Shown piece after piece: positions 9,875-20,215 of a DNA stretch of 64,000 bases (position 1 is its first letter; each line of letters starts with the position of its first letter). This stretch comes from Verrucomicrobiota bacterium. GTDB lineage: Bacteria > Verrucomicrobiota > Verrucomicrobiia > Verrucomicrobiales > Akkermansiaceae. A program made the position numbers and the translations under genes. The notes beneath the pieces were generated by a model, which ran no database searches, was not told where the DNA came from, and saw only the letters and a program-made list of their open reading frames with translations. Location: positions 270,668 through 334,667 of the forward strand of contig JAFLEH010000003.1 in the NCBI GenBank assembly GCA_017301995.1, in the 5' to 3' direction.

Positions 9875-10177
9875 CTAGTGGGCGGAAACCCGGGGCTTCA
9901 CCGCCTTGAGGTTGGTGCCGGTAATCTTCAGACCATACCAGTCACCATCCTCGCCCACCGACTGCGGCCCCCAGTGCAGCCACATCCCGATCTTCGCTTC
10001 ACGCCACCACTTCGGCTGTTTGAAATGGTCGCCGAGCGATTTCCATGTCGGTTCGCACGGTCCCTCAGCGATAGCGACATTCATTTTCTCCATCTCCGCC
10101 GCGCCCGCGGAGGTAGCCAGACAGAAACCGAGAGCCAACAAACGGGCGCTTTCCGCGGATATTCCTATTAAATCCAT
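9875..10177 (-). pseudogene. truncated GH29-like fucosidase remnant (N-terminal ~100 residues)
   Basis: The ATG at 10177 opens a 100-codon frame with a signal peptide (MDLIGISAESARLLALGFCL, then ATSAGAAE). The start of a different GH29 subtype follows: CEPTWKSLGDHFKQPKWWRE, AKIGMWLHWGPQSVGEDGDW. In complete GH29 enzymes of this subtype the PTW-SL ... W-RDAK-G-W-HWGPQ ... GDWY segment is followed by about 350 more residues. Here it stops after NLKAVKPRVSAH, and nothing GH29-like continues in other frames before the next gene. I read this as a 3' deletion. A small secreted protein is the alternative, since the frame itself is intact. It is sandwiched between the DUF5703-like gene (17 bp away) and the full GH29 gene (36 bp away). 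Confidence 0.6.
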
Positions 10178-10194
10178 GATGTGAGTCGGGTGCG

Positions 10195-12894
10195 TCACTC
10201 CTTGCCGAATACCTGAAACTCGTTGATGTTGATTGCCATGGCGGCCTTCGGGATTCTGAGGCGCACATTGCGGGTCTTGACCGGCGGGAACTCCAATTCT
10301 TTGCATGCGCCGATGGTGGTTCCCCGGGCGACTTCCTTCCATGCATCGCCTTGTTTCACCTCGATCACGAATTCGCGTGTTTCGGGCCATTCAATCTCGG
10401 ATACCATCACACTTGCGATTTCCGTTTCCGCGCCAAGGTCCACTTCCAACCAACCGGAGCGCGCGCCGTAGTCGGACGCCCAGCGGGTTTTCAGGTCGCC
10501 GTCGTTGGCACGGGTGACATCATAGCCGGGTTCGTTGAATTGGCTCGACGCCTTGATCGGTTTTCCCTGGGCGAGCGACACGCGTGGCTTGAGCGGTTCC
10601 CATGCCGGTTGTTTGCCGAGCCAGTTCACGATGTCTTTGGCGCGCGACTCCGGTGTTACGGTTAGATTCACGAGCACGCCCCCTTTCAGGGATGCCTCGA
10701 CCACCGTTTGCCCGGGAGCGTGGAGCTTGAAATCCACATCCCATTCTTTCGGCCATGCGGGAAACAGGTGGAGTTTGCCATTGGTTCCAGGCTCAGGGGC
10801 CAGCAGCATTTCCTGGATGCCGGTCATGCCCGCGCCGCCCCAGTTGTGATCCGGCAGCCAATCGTGGCCCGGGCCGAAGAATGCCGGAAAGCGGGCCTGC
10901 GGCGCGCTGTTGTTAGCCATCTTGTAAATGGCGCGGTCCTTTGCCTTCTCGGGAGATGCCAAAGCCGCCATGTTGGCGAGGTTCGCCATCCACGAATAGT
11001 CTTGTTTGCACAGGCGGGCGCGGTCCTCCGGCACCGTGTCCCAGGTGTCGCGGCCCAATTGGAGTGTTTCGGGCTTGGTGATTCCCACCAGACGATACGG
11101 CCAGAAGGCATACATCTCGATTGGTTCCCACTTGTTATACTCGGTGGTCCAACTTTTAGCGGGGAGCAGGGATTTGACTCCGCCGCGCCTGCCTACCGGG
11201 AGAGTTGGCAGGGTTTTCGAAATCGCCAAAAGCCGCGCCCGCAGGCCGCCTGGTAGGTTTTTTAGCGCGAGCAACCCGCCGGTAACACGGTGCAACGCAC
11301 TCACGGCGTCAACCGAGTTCGTCGCGTCGCCGGCAATCTCGAGACCATTCCCCGGATAGATGACCAATTTGCCATCATCGTCGTATTCCTTGCCGGTTCG
11401 TTTCTTGGTTTCGGCCCGGTAGAAGCTGTCGTAAAACAGGACCGTGCCCGCGATCCACGGGACATCCTTGTCCAGCGGAATTCCCATCGTGTCATGTGCC
11501 TGCAGATTCATCCAGGCGTTCTCGATGCCCATCGAGAAGTGATAGACAAGGTGCTGGGCGCCGCAAAGCCCGTCCGGTCGCGGAGCCACCGGGCAAAGCC
11601 CCCACACATCGAGCGGTTCGGTGTAAACCACCCCTTCCGGGGCATGGATCCTCGCTCGTGCCGCGGCAACACCGGAGCGGTCCCGATAGAAGCGGGTGGT
11701 GGGTGATAGAAGATCGGCATCGCCGGAGGCCACGGTTGGCCATCCGAGCCATCGCTGGTTTTGCGACATGAAACAGCACCCCATCCAGCGGCGGAAGTCG
11801 GGCGTGACGGGCTCGCCCTCGAAGGTCGGCAATTCGTCGTTGTTGTTGCCTTTGATCCGGCCGTTGTTGTCGGTGGTGAAGATGCCGCCGTTGAAAAGCA
11901 GCGGGAGTTCGCCATCCCGGTTGCAGGCGAGCATGTAGCGGAAGAGTTGGTAGTTTCGGCCTATCAGAAACCCGGGGTCTTTGTCTCCGGCAGCCGGATT
12001 GATGGTCACATGACTGCGTGACCAGAAATCGTCCCATCGTGTCCGCTCGTCCGCACGGGCGGCATCGCGAGTCTTTTTGTCCAGCAAGGACTTCGCTTCG
12101 GCAGGCCATTTGGACGGATCTGCATTCACGGTCGCTGCCAAGCGCATCGTGATTGTTTGTTTGGTGAGGGGCCGGGTTGTTCCGGTCCACGCCTTGCCAT
12201 TCCAGAATTGCCAGCGCACCTGCGATTCCGTTGGCTGGGTGAGGCCGCCATCCACACAAACCGCCGCGCCGGAGACCCTGCGCGCGGTGACATCAGGAAG
12301 ACTGGCCGGGTCGATTCCCTGGGATCTTGCCGAACCCGTCAGATCCCGAGGATGGTCGGCGTTGCGATGGTACCAAACGAACCCGCCCGGCGTGGCCGTG
12401 ATATGGTCACCGGTGAAGGTGGTCCTGGCTCCCATCATGTCGTTGCGAATGCCGTCTTTGGTTTGCTCGCGCCAGGTTCCGAACGCGACTTCCAGAGGAT
12501 GCGGCGACTTTATTTCCGATTGATAGATAAGTGTCTCCCCGGCAAACCATAGTGTTGCGACGAATTCGCCCTGTCGGATCGTGATCGTCCCGCTGCCGGG
12601 GTCGAGTTCCTGAACGAATCCCGTGCCGCCAAGGTTCATATCCTTCGGTGTCAAACGGATGCACCCGAGTTTGAGCAGGCGACCGTTTTCGTCGTAGGCG
12701 CCGTTGTGTGCCAGATAGAGCCAGATAGAGCCGTCCTGGACCCACACATTCGCGCCCGCCCCCATACGGCCCGAAAGCGGCATCGAGTCAACCGAATCCG
12801 CCGATGGCGTATTCCATGCAATTTTGTAGGAATCGGGAAGAATGGCGGCCTGTAGCGCCAGCGCGGTTGAATAGAGAAAAATAATGGATTTCAT
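10195..12894 (-). CDS. DUF5703-like six-hairpin glycosidase-like protein with F5/8 type C domain
   Basis: Start chosen at the ATG at 12894 (MKSIIFLYSTALALQAAILP, a clear signal peptide); a longer frame begins at 12960 but adds no signal features. The 899-residue product opens with the DUF5703-type motif YKIAWNTPSADSVDSMPLSG and LAHNGAYDENGRLLKLG. A helical six-hairpin core follows, with WTTEYNKWEPIEMYAFWPYR, FGPGHDWLPDHNWGGAG and LHLFPAWPKEWDVDFKL, as in GH95/GH78-clan proteins. The last 135 residues (from about 765) are a discoidin/F5-8C carbohydrate-binding domain (ASSQFNEPGYDVTRANDGDL, KTRWASDYG, INEFQVFGKE). No catalytic assignment is established for this family to my knowledge, so specificity is left open. 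The gene is 17 bp upstream of the truncated GH29 and probably begins the block A enzyme operon, downstream of a 247-bp intergenic gap. Confidence 0.83.
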   Translation of the reverse strand: MKSIIFLYSTALALQAAILPDSYKIAWNTPSADSVDSMPLSGRMGAGANVWVQDGSIWLYLAHNGAYDENGRLLKLGCIRLTPKDMNLGGTGFVQELDPGSGTITIRQGEFVATLWFAGETLIYQSEIKSPHPLEVAFGTWREQTKDGIRNDMMGARTTFTGDHITATPGGFVWYHRNADHPRDLTGSARSQGIDPASLPDVTARRVSGAAVCVDGGLTQPTESQVRWQFWNGKAWTGTTRPLTKQTITMRLAATVNADPSKWPAEAKSLLDKKTRDAARADERTRWDDFWSRSHVTINPAAGDKDPGFLIGRNYQLFRYMLACNRDGELPLLFNGGIFTTDNNGRIKGNNNDELPTFEGEPVTPDFRRWMGCCFMSQNQRWLGWPTVASGDADLLSPTTRFYRDRSGVAAARARIHAPEGVVYTEPLDVWGLCPVAPRPDGLCGAQHLVYHFSMGIENAWMNLQAHDTMGIPLDKDVPWIAGTVLFYDSFYRAETKKRTGKEYDDDGKLVIYPGNGLEIAGDATNSVDAVSALHRVTGGLLALKNLPGGLRARLLAISKTLPTLPVGRRGGVKSLLPAKSWTTEYNKWEPIEMYAFWPYRLVGITKPETLQLGRDTWDTVPEDRARLCKQDYSWMANLANMAALASPEKAKDRAIYKMANNSAPQARFPAFFGPGHDWLPDHNWGGAGMTGIQEMLLAPEPGTNGKLHLFPAWPKEWDVDFKLHAPGQTVVEASLKGGVLVNLTVTPESRAKDIVNWLGKQPAWEPLKPRVSLAQGKPIKASSQFNEPGYDVTRANDGDLKTRWASDYGARSGWLEVDLGAETEIASVMVSEIEWPETREFVIEVKQGDAWKEVARGTTIGACKELEFPPVKTRNVRLRIPKAAMAININEFQVFGKE

Positions 12895-13070
12895 GGGGAT
12901 AGTATGGGTGTGGAATAGGCTGTGGGGGCAATCGCTGGAGGCAGGCCTCGATACGGACATCCGGGTTGATTGTTTTCATCTGATCTGGAGTTTCCGCATA
13001 TTACCGGAAGATATGCGAGTGCGGGAATGGGGATCATCGTCTTCCGGCTCCGCGGCGGTGCAAATTCACG

Positions 13071-13125
13071 AAAGCGGCAGCCGGACGGGAATCGCATGAT
13101 TCGCGTCTTGTGCTGATGCCGCTTT
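13071..13125 (-). terminator. possible terminator downstream of the ABS protein gene at 13142
   Basis: A 9-bp perfect inverted repeat (AAAGCGGCA at 13071-13079, TGCCGCTTT at 13117-13125) encloses a smaller GAATC/GATTC stem at about 13090-13103. On the minus strand it begins 17 nt after the stop codon at 13142. There is no clean U-tract, only TTTCGTGAATTT after the stem, so intrinsic termination is plausible but not certain. The rest of the 12895-13141 gap shows nothing else I can name and presumably holds the promoter of the DUF5703-like gene. Confidence 0.4.
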
Positions 13126-13141
13126 CTAGCAAGTCTGTTTG

Positions 13142-16105
13142 TTATGCCCGCCGCCGGCGCATCAGTGCAAGCAGCCCAAGGCCGCCGAGCAGGGCCGCGC
13201 CGGATTCGGGGACGACGACCACCTGAAGGCTACCCTGTTGGAAGTAGGCCGACTTGCCGCCTCCAAGATCCAAGGCATTCTCGAGACCAACATGAGCGAT
13301 GCCGCTACTGAGATTGACATTGTCACCTGCCAACAGGGTGTATGTGCCGTTAGCCGCCGCCGCGTAGTCCCAGCCGAGAATATCTTCGAAATCAAAGTTG
13401 GAGAAGTTCACCGCGCCAGTGACGAAAAGAGGATCCCCCAGATTGACGACAAGCTTCGCACCGTCGGCAAAGGACAGGCTTCCGGCGATCGAACCACTGC
13501 CGCCGATCATGCCGGCCGCATCCACGCTAACCGCCGTGTCGCCGAGCGCGCCATTGACCAGCAGAGTACCGGCGGAAACGAGGGTGGCACCCGTATAGCT
13601 GTTAGTTCCTGCGAGGGTCATTGTGCCCGTGCCGCCCTTGGTGATGCCCATGCCACCGGATGCTTCCGTGACCGCGGCGCTAACCAACAGATCGGTCGGG
13701 GCCGCGCCATCGGCCACCGTGAAGTTGATGCCGGTATTTCCATGATCGCCGCGGATGCGGATGCGGCCGCCGATGGTGGCGGTATCGGCGCTGGCGTTGG
13801 TGTTTACGGCCGTGCGGTTCCATTCGAGTTGCGCGCCGCCCGGATCGCTGGTGCCGTTGTTGCTTTGCAGCGTGCCGCCGGTCATGTTGATCCCGCCGGT
13901 GATGTTCCAGACATGCATGGAGCCTGCGCTGGTGACGGTGCCGCCGTTGATTGCCACCGAGGTGATCTGATCCACCCAGCCGAGTCCGGTGCCGTCACCG
14001 AAGGTCTCGACCGTGCCGCCCGTGTTGACCGTCAGAGCGCCCCGGATGCGTCCGGTGCCGCCGTTGGATTCCAACCGCAGCGTTCCCTGGTTGACCGTGG
14101 TGCCGCCCGAATAGGTGCTCTCCGCGGTGAGCCGCAGTGTGCCGGTTCCCACCTTGATGAGGCCGAACGATCCGCTGTCCTGATAGAACCCGGAAACCGT
14201 GAGCGTGCCGGCGTCCACGCCGACCGTGGTGTCCGAGCGCAGACAGTAACCGGCGCCGCCGCTGGGGCTGTTGGTTAGCGCGTTGTCACCGCCGAGGCTG
14301 CGCACCGCGCCCAGGCCGCCCACGCCGCTTCCCCAGACATGGAAATGCTCGTCGAGGCTCACTCCGCCCTGCAGCGCAAGTGTCGCGCCGTCGCGGATCC
14401 AGCTCATGGTGCCTCCGTTGTGACCGCCCGGCCCGAGCGCGGTGCTATTCGCCGCCACCAGCGTGCCCGCGGTGATGTCGGTCTGGCCGGTATAGCTGTT
14501 AGCTCCGGACAGAACCAGCGTTCCCGCACCGGCCTTGTTGATGGCGCCGGTGGTCGTGATTTGGTTGTGGATCACGCCGGAGTAATCCAGCCGGCTGCCT
14601 CCATCCACCGTGATGGTCCGCGTCCAATTGAGCGCGGTGTCCACGCCGATCGAGGAAACGGCGTTTCCTCCAGCGGTGATGTCGCTCTTGAGATGCAGCG
14701 CGCCCCAATCGCCGTGGGAGACGGTGCCCGTGATCGCGCCGCCGTTCAGATAGAGACCGTTCTTGATGGTTTGTCCCACGGCTTCGACGGACCATGTGCC
14801 GCCTTGGTTGACCGTGATCGCCCCGACAGTTGTGCCGTTCCATTCGCTGCTGGTGCTCCAGTTTCTTGTCGTGCGGAGTGTCCCGCCGGCGTTGATGGTC
14901 AGCGTCCCGGATCCCAGGGTGTGGATGCCATCGTCCTGGACGGATTTGGTGGCAATGAGCGTGCCACCGTTGATGGTGGTGCCGCCGCTTGATCCGTTTG
15001 AACCGGCCAGCACCATGGTTCCCGAACCATTCTTGGTGAGCGAGCCGCTGCGGATCGAGCCGGTCATGTTGAGCGTCGATCCGTAATCCACATTGAAAGT
15101 GCCGTTCCCATCCAGGTTGATCTGCTGGGCGCTGAGGGTGGAGGTCACGCCGCCGGTCACCGTGGTGGCGTCGTCGAAGGTCCACCCGCCCCATGTTCCG
15201 TTAGGCCGGATGCCGCCCAGTTCGCCGCCGGCAAGCGTCAGTTTGTGGAGGTGCGAATGCCCCTGGATGACGAGCACCCCGCCGGCGTTGACCGTGGTCG
15301 AATCGGTCGCCCAGTAGCGGTTGTCCCCGCTGTTGCCATTGACGAACACCGTGCCCAGCGAATTGATGGTGACCGCACCGCCCCCGGACGATCCGTCGGC
15401 AAGGACATTGTTGATGGTAAGCACGCCGTTGGTGAAGGCGTAGTTGGAGGCGTTCCATGCGCCGCCGCCGGCCACTGTGACGACCCCGCTCATCGCGGCG
15501 TTCGTTTGAACCTCCAGATAGGGATTGAGAGGTGCGTTGAAATGCAGCGTCGATCCCGAACCACCGATGATCGCCAAACCGTTGAAAGCGGAGGCGTTGT
15601 CCACATAACTTTGGAAAGCCGATCCGCCGATACTCCAGGTGGCCGAGTCGCCGGTGTTGAAAGGACCGGCCGGACTTGAGGAATCGCCGATGGCGGTGGC
15701 GCCGGGAATGCCCGTGCCCGAGGCCGTGCTCCAGGCACCGTTGGCGGTGGCGATGAACGAGTTGCTTACGCTGCCGCCCCAGTAGGCCTCCGCGTTCTGC
15801 AGGGTCACCGCCGCGGACGAGGAAACGGTAAGCCCCGACAAACGCGCCAAATTGAAGTGCATGTATTGGCCATCTCCGGCCGATTCGCGCCAATAGAGAC
15901 GCCCGCCGGCGTTGACTCCGCCGTTGAAGGTTCCGCTACCTCCGATATAGTCCGCCCAGTCGGTTGCCAACAGGCGCACCGTGCCGGTGCCGCTGAAGGT
16001 GAGATCCTCGGCGTGAAGCGCGGAACTGCCGAACACGCCGACGGTGGTGACGAGCGCGGATCGGAGAAACGGATTGCGGATGGGTTTGCGGATTGTGGGC
16101 TTCAT
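13142..16105 (-). CDS. ABS repeat protein with DNRLRE-like N terminus and PEP-CTERM-like anchor
   Basis: A 987-residue secreted protein; the signal peptide ends near SSALHAED. Residues about 35-190 (LYWRESAGDGQYMHFNLARL, FQSYVDNASAFNGLAI) resemble DNRLRE/CBM96-type beta-sandwich modules. The bulk is autotransporter-associated beta-strand repeats, which predict a long parallel beta-helix: GTMVLAGSNGSSGGTTINGG, GTLVLSGANSYTGQTDITAG, GTMTLAGTNSYTGATLVSAG. The end, VVVPESGAALLGGLGLLALM followed by RRRRA, is a PEP-CTERM-like tripartite tail (VPE, hydrophobic helix, Arg cluster) handled in other bacteria by exosortase. No outer-membrane autotransporter barrel is present. The first ~830 residues are almost identical to the protein at 16164-20318, 58 bp away. 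Role (inference): surface stalk or glycan-binding scaffold. Confidence 0.85.
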   Translation of the reverse strand: MKPTIRKPIRNPFLRSALVTTVGVFGSSALHAEDLTFSGTGTVRLLATDWADYIGGSGTFNGGVNAGGRLYWRESAGDGQYMHFNLARLSGLTVSSSAAVTLQNAEAYWGGSVSNSFIATANGAWSTASGTGIPGATAIGDSSSPAGPFNTGDSATWSIGGSAFQSYVDNASAFNGLAIIGGSGSTLHFNAPLNPYLEVQTNAAMSGVVTVAGGGAWNASNYAFTNGVLTINNVLADGSSGGGAVTINSLGTVFVNGNSGDNRYWATDSTTVNAGGVLVIQGHSHLHKLTLAGGELGGIRPNGTWGGWTFDDATTVTGGVTSTLSAQQINLDGNGTFNVDYGSTLNMTGSIRSGSLTKNGSGTMVLAGSNGSSGGTTINGGTLIATKSVQDDGIHTLGSGTLTINAGGTLRTTRNWSTSSEWNGTTVGAITVNQGGTWSVEAVGQTIKNGLYLNGGAITGTVSHGDWGALHLKSDITAGGNAVSSIGVDTALNWTRTITVDGGSRLDYSGVIHNQITTTGAINKAGAGTLVLSGANSYTGQTDITAGTLVAANSTALGPGGHNGGTMSWIRDGATLALQGGVSLDEHFHVWGSGVGGLGAVRSLGGDNALTNSPSGGAGYCLRSDTTVGVDAGTLTVSGFYQDSGSFGLIKVGTGTLRLTAESTYSGGTTVNQGTLRLESNGGTGRIRGALTVNTGGTVETFGDGTGLGWVDQITSVAINGGTVTSAGSMHVWNITGGINMTGGTLQSNNGTSDPGGAQLEWNRTAVNTNASADTATIGGRIRIRGDHGNTGINFTVADGAAPTDLLVSAAVTEASGGMGITKGGTGTMTLAGTNSYTGATLVSAGTLLVNGALGDTAVSVDAAGMIGGSGSIAGSLSFADGAKLVVNLGDPLFVTGAVNFSNFDFEDILGWDYAAAANGTYTLLAGDNVNLSSGIAHVGLENALDLGGGKSAYFQQGSLQVVVVPESGAALLGGLGLLALMRRRRA

Positions 16106-19100
16106 CGGATGGTTGGTTGGTGGGGGCCGGGATCGGATGGCGAGCAGGGGTGGATCTGTTGGGTCAGGGCTTTGTCACACCCAAACGGCCGAAGAGCGAG
16201 GTGTTCGCGCCTTTGGGAATGGTGATGACCACTTTGTCGATTCCGGAGGTAGGGGTGTTAGGTAAAATGACCACCTGCCCGCCGTTGACCACCGGAACAG
16301 GCGTCCAGCCGGACAAATCGCTGCCGTATTGGAACACCTGGGTGGTGTCCGCCGTCGAATCCGAACGCCGGTGGAATGTGAAAACGAAGTTCGTGCCGCC
16401 GGCATCCGCGGTCGGAAGGATCCCGGAGTCGGACACGGATGGATCTCCTCCGGAAAAAACATATTCCAACAGATTTGGAATTCCATCGTTGTCAGGATCA
16501 CCGCCTGGCGTCTTATCCGATAGGCTCGGCCATGTGGCATCGATCCAAGCGAGGAATGGATCGCTCGCCGGTCCGTTGGAGACGATCAGCGAACCCGTGC
16601 CGGTGATAAAACCACCGGAATTTCCCGAGTTATAGGTACCGGGCGACATGGCGACGCCGCCGAGCCAGAGTTCGTCAATGGTGTCGGTTCCGGAGAAGTT
16701 CAGTTCGAGTGCGGCTCCGGATTCCACGATCACATCGGCGCCATCGGCCAGGCCGGAATGATTGGTTCCATTTCCGAGGATCAGGGTTCCTGCCGTCACC
16801 CAAGTGTTGCCCGTATAGCTGTTTGAGGCTGATAGGGTGAGTGATCCCTCACCGGCTTTGACGAGGCCGGCGCCGGGATGATTCCAGGATGTCACTTTGC
16901 CGGTGATGGCAAGCGAGCTGCCGGCGTCCACCGTGACGGTTCGGTTCGCGGTTAGAACAATTTGGGACGAGATCGCCGAGGCTGCCGCACCTCCGGCGGC
17001 AATGTTGGAACTCAGGAAGAGATTGCCCCATGCGTCGTTGTAGGTTAGCCCGCGCGAAACAACCGTGCCGCCATTGAGCGTCAGGCCGTTTTGGATTTGG
17101 GTGACACCATCCGAGGTGGACAGGGTTGCGCCGGATTCGACGATAACGGGGCCGGTTGCACCAGAGGAATTCCACGGTTGGCCCGTGACCCAGTCGCCTC
17201 CCGGCAACTCAAGCGTGCCGGCGCTCACTACGGTGCCGCCTTTGTAATTGATCGGTCCGGCCAGCGTTAGAGTTCCTGGGTCGAGTTTCTCGAGTGCGGC
17301 CGTGCCTGCGATGCCTGCGGAGATCGTGGCGGTTTTGCCGTCGGCCACGGAGACCAAGGCACTGCCCGAGGTGCTGGCAAGGATGAGGGTGGCGCTGCCG
17401 TTGATGGTGTAATTTTCCACCGAAAACGCCAGATTCCCGATCATGCGGTTGCTTTCAAGGGTAACCGTAGTGCCGGTGGCGCCGTCGAATGTGGCTGTCT
17501 TGTCGATACCCGAAGCTACGGAGCCGGCGTCCCAGTTCGGCTGGCTGCCCCAGTTGCCGTTGGCCGAGGCAATCCACCTTCCGTCGTTGGCAAAAACCAA
17601 AAGCGATCCGGTTCCGGTTAGAAGGCCGGGGTGGGTGGTGGCGTCGAAAGTGCCGCTGCCCTGGTCAATGCCGTCGATCACCAGGCTGCCGACCTCATCG
17701 GTGCCGGTGAAATTCAGATCCAGCGCGGCTGTGGATTCAAGATAAACCGTGGCATTGTTATCAAGATTGGTGCCGGTGGTTCCGTTGCCAAGGCTGAGCG
17801 TGCCCGCATTCACGGTGGTCGGGCCGGTGTAACCGTTGGTTCCGGTTAGGACCATCTTGCCCGGACCGTTTTTGGTGATGCCCATGCCACCGGATGCCTC
17901 CGTGACCGCGGCGCTAACCAACAGGTCGGTCGGGGCCGCGCCATCGGCCACCGTGAAGTTGATGCCGGTATTTCCATGATCGCCGCGGATGCGGATGCGG
18001 CCGCCGATGGTGGCGGTATCGGCGCTGGCGTTGGTGTTTACCGCCGTGCGGTTCCATTCGAGTTGCGCGCCGCCCGGATCGCTGGTGCCGTTGTTGCTTT
18101 GCAGCGTGCCGCCAGTCATGTTGATCCCGCCGGTGATGTTCCAGACATGCATGGAGCCTGCGCTGGTGACGGTGCCGCCGTTGATGATTACCGAGGAGAT
18201 TTGGTCAACATAGCCGAGTCCGGTGCCGTCACCGAAGGTCTCGACCGTGCCGCCCGTGTTGACCGTCAGAGCGCCACGGATGCGTCCGGTGCCGCCGTTG
18301 GATTCCAACCGCAGCGTTCCCTGGTTGACCGTGGTGCCGCCCGAATAGGTGCTCTCCGCGGTGAGCCGCAGTGTGCCGCTCCCCACCTTGATGAGGCCGA
18401 ACGAGCCGCTGTCCTGATAGAACCCGGAAACCGTGAGCGTGCCGGCGTCCACGCCGACCGTGGTGTCCGAGCGCAGGCAGTAACCGGCGCCTCCACTGGG
18501 GCTGTTGGTTAGCGCGTTGTCCCCGCTCAGGCTGCGCACCGCGCCCAGGCCGCCCACGCCGCTTCCCCAAACATGGAAATGCTCGTCGAGGCTCACTCCG
18601 CCCTGCAGCGCAAGTGTCGCGCCGTCGCGGATCCAGCTCATGGTGCCTCCGTTGTGACCGCCCGGCCCGAGCGCCGTGCTATTCGCCGCCACCAGCGTGC
18701 CCGCGGTGATGTCGGTCTGGCCGGTATAGCTGTTAGCTCCGGACAGAACCAGCGTTCCCGCACCGGCCTTGTTGATGGCGCCGGTGGTCGTGATTTGGTT
18801 ATGAATCGTGCCGGAGTAATCCAATTGGCTGCCTCCATCCACCGTAATGGTTCGCGTCCAGTTGAATGCGGTATCCACGCCAATCGCAGAAACGGCGTTT
18901 CCTCCCGCCGTGATGTCGCTCTTGAGATGCAGCGCACCCCAATCGCCGTGGGAGGCCGTGCCCGTGATCGCGCCACCGTTCAGATAGAGACCGTTGTAAA
19001 CCGTCTGGCCCACCCCTTCAATCGACCATGAGCCTCCCTGATTGATGGTGATCGATCCGACCGAAGTGGGATTCCACTCACTACTGGTGGCCCAGTTTCT

Positions 19101-20215
19101 TGTCGTGAGGAGCGTTCCGCCGGCGTTGACGGTCAGCGTGCCGGATCCCAGGGTGTGGATACCATCGTCCTGGACGGATTTGGTGGCGATAAGCGTGCCA
19201 CCGTTGATGGTGATGCCGCCGCTTGATCCGTTGGCCCCCGCCAGCACCATCGTGCCCGAGCCATTCTTGGTGAGCGACCCGCTGCGGATCGAGCCCGTCA
19301 TGTTGAGCGTGGCTCCCGAATTTACCGTGAAAGTGCCGTTGGCGTCGAGATTCATCTGCTGCGCGCTGATGGTCGAGGTGGCCGTGACCGTGGTGGCGTC
19401 GTCGAAGGTCCATCCGCCCCATGTTCCGTTAGGCCGGATGCCGCCAAGTTCGCCGCCGGCAAGCGTCAGGTTGTGGAGATGCGAATGCCCCTGGATGACG
19501 AGCACGCCGCCGGCGTTGACCGTGGTCGAATCGATCGCCCAGTAGCGGTTGTCCCCGCTGTTGCCATTGACGAACACCGTGCCCAGCGAATTGATGGTGA
19601 CCGCACCGCCCCCGGACGATCCGTCGGCAAGGACATTGTTGATGGTGAGCACGCCGTTGGTGAAGGCATAGTTGGAGGCGTTCCATGCGCCGCCGCCGGC
19701 CACGGTGACGACCCCGCTCATCGCGGCGTTCGTTTGGACCTCCAGATAGGGATTGAGAGGTGCGTTGAAATGCAGCGTCGAGTCCGCCCCACCGATGATC
19801 GCCAGACCGTTGAAAGCGGAGGCGTTGTCCACATAACCCTGGAAGGTCGAGGCGCCGATACTCCAGGTGGCCGAGTCGCCGGTGTTGAATGGACCGGCCG
19901 GACTTGAGGAATCGCCGATGGCGGTGGCGCCGGGAATGCCCGTGCCCGAGGCCGCGCTCCAGGCGCCGTTGGCGGTGGCGATGAACGAGTTGCTTACGCT
20001 GCCGCCCCAGTAGGCCTCCGCGTTCTGCAGGGTCACCGCCGCGGACGAGGAAACGGTAAGCCCCGAAAGGCGGGTTAGGTCGAAGTGCAGATACTGCCCG
20101 TCACCGGCCGATCCGCGCCAATAGAGGCGCCCGCCGGCGTTGACTCCGCCATTGAAGGTTGCGTTCCCTCCCAGATAGTCCGCCCAGTCGGTTGCGAGCA
20201 TCCGCACCGTGCCCG
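13640..20215 (-). repeat. 2.3-kb direct duplication inside the two ABS genes
   Basis: The stretch at about 13640-15990 recurs at about 17876-20220 in the same orientation, displaced by about 4230-4236 bp. Long runs are identical at base level and differences cluster (for example around 13950 versus 18185, and 14540-15190 versus 18776-19420). One 6-bp length difference lies near 15150/19385 (VTGGVTSTL versus VTATSTI). This patchy identity suggests tandem duplication followed by gene conversion. Confidence 0.85.

Noticed and set aside
13139..14278. Plus-strand frames of up to 379 codons opposite the ABS genes
   Set aside because: They mirror the Gly/Thr-rich repeat codons; the same shadow recurs at 17976-18512 because the DNA is duplicated.
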